50,381 nucleotides of DNA from Rhodothermaceae bacterium Tc-Br11_B2g6_7 (GCA_001564055.1 LKNB01000016.1:1-50381); one strand, 5' to 3'; counted from the first letter of the stretch, positions 33,460-41,907 are shown. Notes: a model not told the origin generated them from the sequence alone. Program-made: numbers and translations.

Positions 33460-35205
33460 ATGGAGCTTCTCGACCAGATTATCAGCGTCCTCAACTCTTA
33501 CCTGACGCCTGTGCTGGTGGTCGCCCTGCTGGGAGCCGGGATCTTCCTCACGCTCCGGCTCGGGTTTGTACAGTTTCGTCGGTTCTGGCACGGGATTATG
33601 GTCACAAGCGGCAAATATGACGATCCGGACGAGCCGGGCGACGTGACCCACTTTCAGGCGCTCAACACCGCGCTCTCAGCTACCGTCGGCATTGGCAACA
33701 TCGCCGGAGTCGCGCTGGCCATTCACATCGGCGGGCCGGGAGCGGTGTTCTGGATGTGGGTGACCGCGCTGCTGGGGATGGCCACCAAGTACAGCGAGGT
33801 GACGCTCGCGCAGCACTATCGCGTTTCCGTGAGGCCGGAGGTAGGCAAGCGGGTCTGGGCCGGTACGGTGGCCGGGGGGCCCATGTACTATATCGAGAAG
33901 GGGCTCGGGAAGCACTGGAAGCCCATCGCGATGTTTTTCGCCTTCATGCTGATGCTGACGTCGCTGATGACGGGTAACGCCGTGCAGGCCAACACGGTGG
34001 CTACCGAGTTTAACGACATGTTCGGGATTGCCACGTGGATCACCGGGCTCTTCACTGCCACCGTTGTCGGTATTGTCATCATTGGCGGCATCAAGCGCAT
34101 CGGGCGGGTAACCAGCCTGCTGGTGCCGGTCATGGCCGCCATCTACATTCTTGCCGCGCTTGTGGTGTTAGGGCTGCACCTCGGCGACGTGGGCTCCAGC
34201 TTTGCGCGCATCTTTACCGAGGCGTTCGATCCGGCCGCAGGCGTGGCGGGCACGGGCATCGGCGTGTTCTTGACCACCATGACGTACGGCGTGCAGCGCG
34301 GTCTCTTCTCCAACGAAGCCGGGCAGGGCTCAGCCCCGATCGCCCACTCGGCCGCCAAAACAGACGAGCCCGTATCGGAAGGGTCCGTGGCGCTGCTGGA
34401 GCCGTTCATCGACACGATCGTGGTCTGCACCATGACGGCCCTCGTCATCGTGGTGACGGGTGCGTACGATGCGCGGGTGGACACCACGCTGGATCTCGGC
34501 AATCCCAACATCAGCTATGTGGAAGGCAGTGACGCGGAGGGATACGAGCGCGTCAGTGCCCCCGCCGAGCTTGAGTTTCGCGAGGGCTTTCCTCTAAATG
34601 GGGACGATGCCGTGTACCTGGGCTACCACGATGTAGCCGTGCCACAGCTCTTCACCGACCCAGAGCAGACGGAGACGTTCACCGGCACCCTCTTCCCGGC
34701 GTTACAAACGGCAGAAACAGACGACGGGCAGCGCATCGAGACTCTCTACGGCGGCGCCGTACGTACGAGCTCGCCCCTTACGTCGCTTGGCTTTCAGCGA
34801 GGGCTTGAGCCCATTGGGCTGGGCGACTTCGGGCGGTATATGGTGCTTATCAGCGTCTTCCTCTTTGCCATCTCCACGTCGATCTCGTGGAGCTACTACG
34901 GCGACCGGTGCGCCAACTACTTGTTTGGCATCGGTGCTATTCTGCCCTTCAAAGCGGTCTTCCTGATCTTCCACTTCATCGGGGCGGTGCTCGCGGTGAC
35001 GACCATCTGGAATATCGGGGACGTGGCGTTATCGCTGGTGACGATTCCGAACGTGTTGGCGCTCGTCCTCCTATCGCCGGTACTGGCCAAGCTCACGAAG
35101 TCGTATTTCGACCGTCAGCCCTGGCTGGAAAATGAAGAGGTGCAAAAGCGCGTTCGAGAAGAGAAGAAGGGCAAGAAGGGCGGGGGCTCGGCTGACGCCT
35201 CCTAA
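33460..35205 (+). CDS. Alanine/glycine:cation symporter (AGCS family) with an extra loop domain
   Basis: 581 residues, longer than the usual 440-540. Sodium- (or proton-) coupled uptake of alanine or glycine across the inner membrane. N-terminal helix pair, then the family core LNTALSATVGIGNIAGVALAI (about 68-88), the TKYSEVTLAQHYR segment, GGPMYYIEKGLG, and NEAGQGSAPIAHSAA near residue 290. These are hallmark AGCS motifs. Between VIVVTGAYDA (about residue 340) and LTSLGFQRGL (about 445) there is a soluble, acidic insert of about 95 residues (DNA about 34470-34790), where most family members have a short loop. The C-terminal tail is Lys/Gly-rich. It is first in a set with upp and nhaC, 38 and 27 bases apart. 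Confidence 0.92.
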   Translation: MELLDQIISVLNSYLTPVLVVALLGAGIFLTLRLGFVQFRRFWHGIMVTSGKYDDPDEPGDVTHFQALNTALSATVGIGNIAGVALAIHIGGPGAVFWMWVTALLGMATKYSEVTLAQHYRVSVRPEVGKRVWAGTVAGGPMYYIEKGLGKHWKPIAMFFAFMLMLTSLMTGNAVQANTVATEFNDMFGIATWITGLFTATVVGIVIIGGIKRIGRVTSLLVPVMAAIYILAALVVLGLHLGDVGSSFARIFTEAFDPAAGVAGTGIGVFLTTMTYGVQRGLFSNEAGQGSAPIAHSAAKTDEPVSEGSVALLEPFIDTIVVCTMTALVIVVTGAYDARVDTTLDLGNPNISYVEGSDAEGYERVSAPAELEFREGFPLNGDDAVYLGYHDVAVPQLFTDPEQTETFTGTLFPALQTAETDDGQRIETLYGGAVRTSSPLTSLGFQRGLEPIGLGDFGRYMVLISVFLFAISTSISWSYYGDRCANYLFGIGAILPFKAVFLIFHFIGAVLAVTTIWNIGDVALSLVTIPNVLALVLLSPVLAKLTKSYFDRQPWLENEEVQKRVREEKKGKKGGGSADAS

Positions 35206-35243
35206 CGACTCGCTGGACTCCTCACCTGCTGGTGTGCTGCGTC

Positions 35244-35873
35244 ATGGAACACGTCACAATTGTCGATCACCCGTTGCTCAGGCGCGACCTGACGCGTCTG
35301 CGTCGGGCGGAGACGCCGCACGGCGTCTTCCGCGATACCCTCTCCGATGCCGCCGCTATCCTGGGCTACGAAGCGCTGCGCGAGCTTGCCCTGCGGGAGC
35401 ATCCCATCGAAACCCCGCTGGAGGCCACGACCGGCTATGCGATTGCCGATGAGGTGATTGTGGTGCCCATCTTGCGGGCCGGGCTGGGCATGGTGGACGG
35501 CGTGGTGCGCTTCATCCCGGAGGCGCGCGTGGGGCACCTCGGCATGCAGCGCGACGAAGAGACCAAGCAGCCCGTCGATTACTACAGTAATATTCCTGGC
35601 GGCATTTCGTCGGCGCGTGTCATCGTAGTCGATCCCATGCTGGCCACAGGTGGCAGTGCGATCTCGGCCATCGACCATCTGAAGGGCCACGGCGCTCAGC
35701 GCTTCACCTTTGTGTGCCTCGTGGCCGCTCCGGAGGGCGTGGAGGCCCTGACGGAGGCGCATCCGGAGGTTGGCATCATCACCGCCGCCATTGACCGCGA
35801 ACTGGACGCCCAGGCGTTCATCCGCCCCGGCCTGGGCGACGCGGGCGACCGCATCTTTGGCACCAGCGCGTAG
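35244..35873 (+). CDS. upp: Uracil phosphoribosyltransferase
   Basis: About 209 residues from the ATG at 35244 (MEHVTIVDHPLL), the family N-terminus; four more in-frame codons upstream are ignored. Salvages uracil with PRPP to UMP in the cytoplasm. The PRPP loop VIVVDPMLATGGSA and the uracil-side motif VVPILRAGLGMVDG are intact, as is the C-terminal GDAGDRIFGT. The gene follows the symporter by 38 bases and precedes nhaC by 27, an apparent transcriptional unit without obvious metabolic logic. Together with pyrC in the window it covers both synthesis and salvage of pyrimidines. Confidence 0.96.
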   Translation: MEHVTIVDHPLLRRDLTRLRRAETPHGVFRDTLSDAAAILGYEALRELALREHPIETPLEATTGYAIADEVIVVPILRAGLGMVDGVVRFIPEARVGHLGMQRDEETKQPVDYYSNIPGGISSARVIVVDPMLATGGSAISAIDHLKGHGAQRFTFVCLVAAPEGVEALTEAHPEVGIITAAIDRELDAQAFIRPGLGDAGDRIFGTSA

Positions 35874-35900
35874 ATTTCCCCTCGATTGCCTCTGCCCCCC

Positions 35901-37661
35901 ATGCCCCACCGTATCGCGTGCTCGCTGCTTGGCGTCGGATTGCTGCTCCTCTGCACGGGCGGGGTGACGCCCCTGTGGGCGGCTGACGCCGTGCAGATCG
36001 AAACGCCAGCCGGCATGCTTCCGGGGTGGCTCTCCATCCTGCCCCCACTGCTGGCGATTGGCATGGCGCTTATCTTTAAGCGGGTGGTGCCTTCGCTCTT
36101 TCTGGGCGTGTGGGTGGGCGCGTGGATTGCGGCCGGGCTTACCGCAAGCGGGCTATGGACCGGGCTGCTGGCGTCGTTTGAGGTGTATGTGTTGGGGGCC
36201 CTTGCCGATAGCGGGCACGCGGCCATCATCCTGTTTTCGCTGATGATTGGCGGCATGGTGGGCATCATCTCCAAAAACGGTGGCATGCAGGGCGTGGTAA
36301 ACTACATCATCACCTGGGCCAGCAACGCCCAGCGTGGGCAACTGGCGACGGGCGGCCTGGGCTTGGCCATTTTCTTCGATGACTACGCTAACACGCTGGT
36401 GGTCGGCAACACGATGCGCTCGGTAACGGACAAGCTCCGCATCTCGCGCGAGAAGCTGGCCTACTTGGTCGACTCCACCGCCGCGCCCATCGCTACCCTC
36501 GCGTTTGTCACCACCTGGATCGGTTATCAGGTAGGCCTCGTGGGGACGGCAGTCGATCAGATCGACGGGTATTCGGAGGCGGCCTATAGCATTTTTCTAA
36601 ACTCGCTGGCCTACAGTTTTTACCCGATCCTGGCCATTGTCTTTGTATTTGCGGTGGCTTATTTCAGACGAGATTTTGGTCCGATGTATGAGGCTGAGCG
36701 CCGGGCGCGCACGACGGGCGAGGTGCTGCGGGAAGGGTCGAACGTCGATGAGGCAGCGGGCGAGAGCGAGGAGATGGCACCCAAGCCCGGCAAGCCTCAG
36801 CGGGCGCTCAATGCGGTGGTGCCTATCCTGGTATTGGTCGGCGCGGTGCTGGGCGGGCTGTACGTGACGGGCCTGCAGGAAGCCGGCGCCGGGGCCTCGC
36901 TGCAGGACATCATCGGCAATGCGGACTCCTACAAGGCGCTGATGTGGGGCTCGCTGCTGGGCGTGGTGGTCGCTGCCGCGCTCTCGGTAGGGCAGCGCAT
37001 CCTGACGCTCGAAGAGACGGTGGAAGCCTGGTACGCGGGCCTCAAGTCGATGCTCTTTGCCATGATCATTCTGGTGCTGGCGTGGGCCCTCTCCGAGATC
37101 ACGACCGTACTCAACACCGCCGAGTACCTGATGACGGTGCTGGGCGAGACGCTCAACCCGGGCCTCGTACCGGCCATCATTTTTGTACTGGCGGCCGCCA
37201 CGGCCTTTGCCACAGGCTCCAGCTGGGGGACCATGGGCATCCTGATGCCGCTCATCATTCCGCTGGTGTGGGCGGTGTTGCAGATCAACCAAATGACGGA
37301 TCCGTCCCACTACCACATCATCTACTCGTCCGTCTCCGCCGTGCTGGCGGGGAGCGTGTGGGGGGATCACTGCTCGCCGATCTCGGACACCACCATTTTG
37401 TCCTCCATGGCCTCGGGCTGCGATCACATCGACCACGTCAACACGCAGCTGCCGTACGCGCTGACGGTCGGCGTGGTGGCGATCCTGCTGGGCACCATCC
37501 CGACCGGGTTTGGCTTCCCGTGGTGGGCTTCGCTCCTGATTTCGGCGCCGCTGCTCATCGGCATCTTGCTGTACTTTGGGAAGGATGCTGAGGCGGAGCT
37601 CACGGCGGAGGAACTGGGGCCGGTGATGGTGGCATCGGGGCGGGATGGGGGCGGGTCGTGA
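35901..37661 (+). CDS. nhaC: NhaC-family Na+/H+ antiporter
   Basis: 586 residues from the ATG at 35901; the frame also allows a TTG five codons earlier. Inner-membrane antiporter of the NhaC group within the ion transporter superfamily, exchanging Na+ for H+, an important role in a salt-loving cell. An N-terminal hydrophobic leader (to ...PLWAADA) looks like a signal peptide or first helix. About twelve further helices follow. Family-typical stretches include GGMVGIISKNGGMQG, FFDDYANTLVVGNTMR, VDSTAAPIATLAFVTTWIG, TAFATGSSWGTMGILMP and GDHCSPISDTTILSSMAS. A long charged cytoplasmic loop (about residues 265-300) separates the halves. It could transport malate/lactate-Na+ like MleN, a related subgroup. 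Confidence 0.92.
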   Translation: MPHRIACSLLGVGLLLLCTGGVTPLWAADAVQIETPAGMLPGWLSILPPLLAIGMALIFKRVVPSLFLGVWVGAWIAAGLTASGLWTGLLASFEVYVLGALADSGHAAIILFSLMIGGMVGIISKNGGMQGVVNYIITWASNAQRGQLATGGLGLAIFFDDYANTLVVGNTMRSVTDKLRISREKLAYLVDSTAAPIATLAFVTTWIGYQVGLVGTAVDQIDGYSEAAYSIFLNSLAYSFYPILAIVFVFAVAYFRRDFGPMYEAERRARTTGEVLREGSNVDEAAGESEEMAPKPGKPQRALNAVVPILVLVGAVLGGLYVTGLQEAGAGASLQDIIGNADSYKALMWGSLLGVVVAAALSVGQRILTLEETVEAWYAGLKSMLFAMIILVLAWALSEITTVLNTAEYLMTVLGETLNPGLVPAIIFVLAAATAFATGSSWGTMGILMPLIIPLVWAVLQINQMTDPSHYHIIYSSVSAVLAGSVWGDHCSPISDTTILSSMASGCDHIDHVNTQLPYALTVGVVAILLGTIPTGFGFPWWASLLISAPLLIGILLYFGKDAEAELTAEELGPVMVASGRDGGGS

Positions 37662-37671
37662 TGGGGCATTT

Positions 37672-37806
37672 TGGGGTGAGGACGCATCGTGCCGGGCGCA
37701 TTAGGGTGGATGCATTATGGCTTCGGGGTGGGGTGGGGACGCATCGTGCCGGGCACATTGATGTGGATGTATTATGGCTTTGGGGTGGGGTGGGGACGCA
37801 TCATGA
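37672..37806 (+). repeat. 57-bp tandem repeat, two copies plus a fragment
   Basis: GACGCATCGTGCCGGGC starts at 37681 and 37738, and a shortened copy (GACGCATC) at 37795, so the period is exactly 57 bases. Units are GC-rich with GGGGTGGGG runs and a GGATG(C/T)ATTATGGCTT block. It lies in the gap between nhaC and csaA. As 57 is a multiple of three the repeat creates a repetitive open frame, which I do not regard as coding. Confidence 0.85.
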
Positions 37807-37825
37807 TGCGTCCCTACGGGTTTTT
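37793..37825 (+). repeat. 22-bp perfect palindrome, REP-like, possible terminator of nhaC
   Basis: GGGACGCATCATGATGCGTCCC (37793-37814, given here only by its half GGGACGCATCA and complement) is a perfect inverted repeat fused to the last fragment of the 57-bp repeat. T5 follows at 37821-37825 after a six-base gap, so it may act as a transcription stop, though the gap is atypical. Similar GACGCATCATGATGCGTC elements are known as dispersed extragenic palindromes in various bacteria. Confidence 0.65.
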
Positions 37826-37881
37826 GGGGGACCCAATGGCGTCATTTCCCATCCCTGTTTCTGACCTGACCATTCATCTGT

Positions 37882-38220
37882 ATGCCACCCATCACCTGGG
37901 ACGATTTTCAGAAGGTAGAACTGCGCGCGGGCACGGTCCTGTCGGTGGAGGACTTCCCGGAGGCGCGGACACCTGCCTATATCCTGCATATCGACTTTGG
38001 GGATGACGTTGGGGTGCTCAAGTCCAGCGCGCAAATTACGGATCGGTACACTGCAGCCGATCTTATCGGGATGCAGGTGTTGGCCGTGGTGAATTTCCCC
38101 CCGAAACAGATCGGGCCGCATCTATCCGAATGCCTTGTGACGGGCCTGCACCGATCTGACGGCAGCGTTGTGCTGGCTGTACCGGAGGCGCCTGTGCCCA
38201 ACGGGGCGCGGCTGGCGTAG
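37882..38220 (+). CDS. csaA: CsaA-like tRNA-binding domain protein
   Basis: 112 residues, a single EMAP/tRNA-binding OB-fold as in CsaA, a homodimeric cytoplasmic protein described as a chaperone that binds tRNA-like ligands. Recognisable stretches: WDDFQKVELRAGTVLSVEDFPEARTPAY (the family wording is KVDIRVGTIxxxxxFPEARKPAYKL), KSSAQITDRY, GMQVLAVVNFPPKQIGPHLSECLVTG and the C-terminal PEAPVPNGARLA. It is separated from nhaC by the repeat region and convergent with the small membrane protein gene at 38271, about 50 bases away. Confidence 0.93.
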   Translation: MPPITWDDFQKVELRAGTVLSVEDFPEARTPAYILHIDFGDDVGVLKSSAQITDRYTAADLIGMQVLAVVNFPPKQIGPHLSECLVTGLHRSDGSVVLAVPEAPVPNGARLA

Positions 38221-38247
38221 CAGGGAGTGGCGTAGCAGGGAGTGGCG
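38213..38247 (+). repeat. 15-bp direct repeat at the csaA stop codon
   Basis: TGGCGTAGCAGGGAG occurs twice in tandem (38213-38227, 38228-38242) followed by TGGCG. The first copy contains the csaA stop codon. It looks like a recent slippage duplication. Confidence 0.85.
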
Positions 38248-38270
38248 ACTATGGCCAACCAGGCCGTGTC

Positions 38271-38519
38271 CTATTCCAACGCTTCCCCGTCTTGCGTCTC
38301 CTGTTCCTCGCGCTCCCGTTCCTCAAGCTGCTCGAGGCGCTCCTGCGTGGCCGGGTCTTCGGATACCTGCACCAGGTAGCGGGCGAACAGGAAGGAGCCG
38401 CCCAGAATGATGATGACCGCAAGAATGACCAGAATCCGCGAGCCGGTGTGCCCAAGGGGCCGCGTGCGGTGTTGATCGGGAGGGTCACTGGAGGGAGGGT
38501 TGCTGGAGGGAGCGTTCAT
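38271..38519 (-). CDS. Small single-pass membrane protein with coiled-coil tail
   Basis: 82 residues. A Pro/Ser-rich N-terminus (1-27) precedes one hydrophobic helix (about 29-50, ILVILAVIIILGGSFLFARY). A short linker and a charged heptad-like helix (ATQERLEQLEEREREEQE) that could form a coiled coil follow. Not recognised as a named family. It lies 43 bases after pepT on the same strand and ends the minus-strand run that starts at 40706. The coding call rests on the clean membrane-plus-coiled-coil composition and operon position. Confidence 0.65.
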   Translation of the reverse strand: MNAPSSNPPSSDPPDQHRTRPLGHTGSRILVILAVIIILGGSFLFARYLVQVSEDPATQERLEQLEEREREEQETQDGEALE

Positions 38520-38562
38520 GATAGGGCCTTGATGGGGATACGGCGTGAGCGATGAAGCGCGG

Positions 38563-39846
38563 CTACGGCGTGCGGCTGCGGTAGGCCCACGTGGCGACGA
38601 GGGCCTGCGTGTAGCGTAGCGCGTGCGTCAGGTTCTGGACGGTGTTCCACTCGAAGCAGCTGTGGTAATCGTGGCCACCGTTGAAGACGTTGGGTGTGGG
38701 TAGGCCCATTTCCGAAAGGCGCGCGCCGTCGGTGCCACCGCGGATGATGGACTCAGTCAGGTCGATGCCGATGCTATCGGCTGCTTCGTGCGCCAGCGAA
38801 ATCACCCGCGGGTCTGACGCCTGAATGTAATGCCCCATGTTGCGGTACTGGTCCTCGATGGCAAGGTCGATGGTCGCCCTCGGGTGCTGCGTCCGCAGGG
38901 TGTCGACCAGGTGCCGAAGAAACGCCTTGCGCCGGGCCATGCCCTCGTCCGTGAAGTCGCGCAGCAGGATGCGCACCGACGCCTGCTGGGCCGTCCCCTC
39001 GGCGGTGGTATGTGGATGGAAGTAGCCCTCGCGGCCTGCCGTCGTTTCTGGGGCCTCGTCGGGCGGGAGCTGCGCCACCAGCCGGCTTACGATCCGGGCG
39101 GCGTTCACCATCACGTCCTTCGCATAGCCCGGGTGCACCGCCACCCCCTCAACCGTCACCGTGGCCTCTGCGGCGTTGAACGTCTCGGTGTAGAGCGTGT
39201 CGCGTCCGCTGCCGTCCAGCGTGTACGCCACATCCGCTCCGAGGCGCTCCAGGTCCAGCTTGTCCACGCCCCGGCCAATCTCTTCATCCACGGTAAAGCA
39301 GAGGCGGACGGTGGGGCAGGGGAGCGAGGGGTCGGCCACAAGTTCGGCGGCCAGCTGCATCAGGACGGCCACGCCGGCTTTGTCATCGCTGCCCAGCAGG
39401 GTGGTGCCGTCGCTGGTGATGAGGTCGTGCCCGACGTGGTCGCGGAGGGCGGGCTGCCGCTCCGGGTCCAGGACGACCGACAGGTCGCCCGGCAGCGGCA
39501 CCGCCGAGCCGTCGTACGCCGGGTGCAAGACGGGCGTGACGCCGGCTCCGGGGGCGTCCGGTGAGGTGTCGAGATGCGCCAGCAAGGCCAGCACCGGACC
39601 GGGCGTGCGGGTGGTGGCCGAGAGGGTGGCGTACACGTACCCGTGGTCGTCCATGGCGGGGTCCGTGGCGCCCATCGCCTCCAGTTCGTCTACAAGCAGC
39701 TGGCCCAGCACCTTTTGCCGCTCGGTAGAGGGCGTCGCGTCAGCACCCGGGTCGGAGGTGGTGTCGATTTGCACGTAGCGCCAGAACCGCTGGGCTACCG
39801 GGGGGAGGGCAGCGGGAGGGGCGACCGGAATAGCAGGGGTACTCAT
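38563..39846 (-). CDS. pepT: Peptidase T (tripeptide aminopeptidase, M20B)
   Basis: 427 residues. A cytoplasmic dizinc peptidase releasing the N-terminal residue of tripeptides. Metal-site motifs: LLAHLDTSPDAPG with the first His/Asp, TLLGSDDKAGVAVLMQL with the bridging Asp, FTVDEEIGRGVDKLDL with the catalytic and metal Glu, YTLDGSG, IRGGTDGARLSEMGLPTPN and the last His in FNGGHDYHSCFEW. All are in place. The Nudix gene upstream ends in a 4-base overlap with its ATG (ATGA), so translation is likely coupled. With pepA and the M28 peptidase it supports peptide use. Confidence 0.95.
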   Translation of the reverse strand: MSTPAIPVAPPAALPPVAQRFWRYVQIDTTSDPGADATPSTERQKVLGQLLVDELEAMGATDPAMDDHGYVYATLSATTRTPGPVLALLAHLDTSPDAPGAGVTPVLHPAYDGSAVPLPGDLSVVLDPERQPALRDHVGHDLITSDGTTLLGSDDKAGVAVLMQLAAELVADPSLPCPTVRLCFTVDEEIGRGVDKLDLERLGADVAYTLDGSGRDTLYTETFNAAEATVTVEGVAVHPGYAKDVMVNAARIVSRLVAQLPPDEAPETTAGREGYFHPHTTAEGTAQQASVRILLRDFTDEGMARRKAFLRHLVDTLRTQHPRATIDLAIEDQYRNMGHYIQASDPRVISLAHEAADSIGIDLTESIIRGGTDGARLSEMGLPTPNVFNGGHDYHSCFEWNTVQNLTHALRYTQALVATWAYRSRTP

Positions 39847-40250
39847 ACAGATCGGGGAAAAGATACATTCTTAAAGAGGCGTTTCAGGCCGCGCTCCAGC
39901 ACCCGCTTACGGGCGTCCTTCACGCTCATCCAGCGGCGGCGGCGCTCGTCGGCTTCCGGGTAGTCGTCCAGTTGCTCCTCTACCTGCATCAGGAAGACTG
40001 CCACCTGCTTCGTGCCTGGCCGGACGATGTGTTTATAGGTGCCGACGGCCGCTTTCCCAATTCTCCCGCGCACCCCGGCCTCCTCGAACGCCTCCATCCG
40101 GGCGGAGGCGCGCGCGGTGAGGTCGGGCTCGATATGGCCTTTGGGGATGATCCACCGCTTACTCGTGCGCGAGGTGATCAGCAAGACGCGGGGGCGGCCC
40201 TTGACGAAGCGGTAGGGAATAACGCCGGCTTGGGTGGGGGCAGAGGCCAT
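39843..40250 (-). CDS. Nudix hydrolase with a non-canonical Nudix box
   Basis: 135 residues. Overall Nudix fold wording: AGVIPYRFVKGRPRVLLIT at the start, WIIPKGHIEPDLTARASA, then MEAFEEAGVRG and a C-terminal FLMQVEEQLDDYPE segment. The box GX5EX7REUXEEXGU is altered: the first Glu position is Leu (GHIEPDL) and the conserved Arg is Met, while the EAFEEAG glutamates that bind the metal remain. The WIIPKGH wording resembles the diphosphoinositol-polyphosphate/Ap6A-type subgroup. Substrate unknown. It follows the gene at 40290 by 39 bases and overlaps pepT. Confidence 0.85.
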   Translation of the reverse strand: MASAPTQAGVIPYRFVKGRPRVLLITSRTSKRWIIPKGHIEPDLTARASARMEAFEEAGVRGRIGKAAVGTYKHIVRPGTKQVAVFLMQVEEQLDDYPEADERRRRWMSVKDARKRVLERGLKRLFKNVSFPRSV

Positions 40251-40289
40251 GCGAAGCGGGTGGGTTGCGAGGGGAAGGCGCCAAGAGGC

Positions 40290-40706
40290 TCAGGACGTAG
40301 GGGCAGTAGCGCTGAGGCGATGACGCTGATCATCCACGCGCTGAATCAGCAGCGGGACCATGCGCCGGCGCAGCTCACCTTCGTGGGCCAGGTAGAAGGC
40401 AAACTCTTCCGCCGTGAAAAGCCCCGCCATCACTCCAAAAAGGAAGCGCTTGAGCTTGCTGTCCTGCTTCAGCAGGTTGCGCAGGATGGCTCGCCGGTCG
40501 GTGTCGGAGCGCCGCTCGTAGTCCGTATGGTACTTCTGCACAAACTGATCCACCAGCTGCAGGATGACGTCGTTCTGGAGTTTGAGGATGGGCCGCAGGA
40601 CCTCATGCTGAAAGCGTTCCACCGCCTGCGCGCCGTCCGTATCTACAGGAACGACAGGCCGCAGCGCCTGCAGGTCGGCATCGCGGGAAGAGGCATCGGA
40701 AGGCAT
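40290..40706 (-). CDS. Conserved helical protein of unknown function (Bacteroidota type)
   Basis: 138 residues, predicted almost entirely helical, no signal peptide. The central part, EVLRPILKLQNDVILQLVDQF followed by LKQDSKLKRFLFGVMAGLFTAEEFAFY (given in fragments), matches from memory a small protein widespread in Bacteroidota that is often labelled 'glyoxalase' without support. No glyoxalase metal residues are evident, so I do not adopt that name. It is the first gene of a four-gene minus-strand run (this gene, Nudix, pepT, small membrane protein) and is divergent from the M28 peptidase gene across about 120 bases. Confidence 0.75.
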   Translation of the reverse strand: MPSDASSRDADLQALRPVVPVDTDGAQAVERFQHEVLRPILKLQNDVILQLVDQFVQKYHTDYERRSDTDRRAILRNLLKQDSKLKRFLFGVMAGLFTAEEFAFYLAHEGELRRRMVPLLIQRVDDQRHRLSATAPTS

Positions 40707-40825
40707 GCAGGGATTGGGGCGGGCGAGGAGGAAGCCAACAAGCGTGCGCGATGAACCCGCTACGTCCGCTGCCGTTTCGAGCGTGGCGCATAGCGTATTC
40801 CTTGCTCTAATCTTAACCTCTTGCT

Positions 40826-41764
40826 GTGATGCGTACCTTTATTGCAGGGCTCCTCGTCTGCTGGTGCCTCTTCCCCTCCGTAGCTGACGCGCAGGAGCGT
40901 GTAGGGGTGGAGCGCCTGCTGCAGCACGTGGAGGTGCTGGCCCACGACTCGCTGCAGGGCCGCGACGCCGGCACCGAGGGCGCAGCGATGGCCCGGACCT
41001 ATCTGCGCGAGCAACTGGATGGCCTGGACCTGCAGACCTTCGACGGTGGCCTGGAGCAGCGATTCACGTTTACCCATCGCCGGGCCGAGGAAGAGCGGGA
41101 AGGCGTCAACCTGATGGCCTACATCGAAGGGCAGGTCGTGCCGGATACCTTTATTGTGGTGACGGCGCACTACGACCACCTGGGGGCGCAGGACGGCGAC
41201 ATCTATAACGGAGCCGACGATAACGCTTCGGGCACGGCAGCGCTACTGGAGGCCGCACGCTACTTCACGCAGCACCCCACCGATTACTCGCTGCTGCTGC
41301 TCTTCCTGGATGCCGAGGAGCATGGCCTGCGGGGCGCCCGGGCCTTCGTGGCGGATCCTCCCGTGGCGCGGGAGCAGCTCCGCCTGAATGTGAACATGGA
41401 CATGATCAGCCGCAATCCTGCCGATGAGCTGTACGCCGTTGGTACGCATCACTACCCGCGCCTGCGACCGGTGCTGGAGGCGGTAGGAGCCCGGCACGCC
41501 ATCGACCTGCTGTTTGGCTACGATCAGCCCGACCACCCGGAGCAGGACGATTGGACGATGGCCTCCGACCATGGCGCGTTCCATGAAGTGGGCATCCCGT
41601 TCGTGTATTTTGGCGTGGAGGACCACCCCGGCTACCACGACCCCTCCGACACGTTCGAAAACATCACGCCTGACTTTTTCGTGCAGGCGGCGGAATTGAT
41701 GTTGGATGCGCTGCAAGAACTGGATGCTCAGCTGCCCACGGTGGCGCCAAACGTGACGAAGTAG
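40826..41764 (+). CDS. Secreted M28-family zinc aminopeptidase
   Basis: 312 residues with a signal peptide ending VADAQE (about residue 22), so periplasmic or exported. Dizinc ligands are visible: His115 in VTAHYDHLG, the bridging Asp131 in GADDNASG, the general base and metal Glu in LDAEEHGL (164/165), Asp in NVNMDMISRN, and the final His in DHPGYHDPSDT. This is the complete M28 set. No sorting domain or membrane anchor follows, so it is probably periplasmic. Substrate preference within M28 (leucyl, glutamine cyclotransferase-like and so on) is not evident, though the double-Glu motif favours true peptidase activity. It begins a plus-strand pair with the porin-like gene. Confidence 0.93.
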   Translation: MMRTFIAGLLVCWCLFPSVADAQERVGVERLLQHVEVLAHDSLQGRDAGTEGAAMARTYLREQLDGLDLQTFDGGLEQRFTFTHRRAEEEREGVNLMAYIEGQVVPDTFIVVTAHYDHLGAQDGDIYNGADDNASGTAALLEAARYFTQHPTDYSLLLLFLDAEEHGLRGARAFVADPPVAREQLRLNVNMDMISRNPADELYAVGTHHYPRLRPVLEAVGARHAIDLLFGYDQPDHPEQDDWTMASDHGAFHEVGIPFVYFGVEDHPGYHDPSDTFENITPDFFVQAAELMLDALQELDAQLPTVAPNVTK

Positions 41765-41907
41765 CTTCAGACGGGGCGTTCCGATCGGTTTTCATGAAGT
41801 TGCCACAGCCAGCGCCGCATAGCGCTTGCGGCTGCGAGAGGAATCCGCGAACCTATGGCGGGCGCTTGACGCGCCCCCTAAACTTCCTTCGCACGCACCC
41901 TATTGCT

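Noticed and set aside
37672-37806. Possible CRISPR-like repeats
   Set aside because: The units are directly adjacent with no spacers and only about 2.2 copies; no cas gene is nearby.
37658-37864. Repetitive plus-strand frame with THRAG..D.LWL repeats
   Set aside because: It is produced by the 57-bp tandem repeat; the period divides by three. No ribosome binding site or domain, and it overlaps the nhaC stop.
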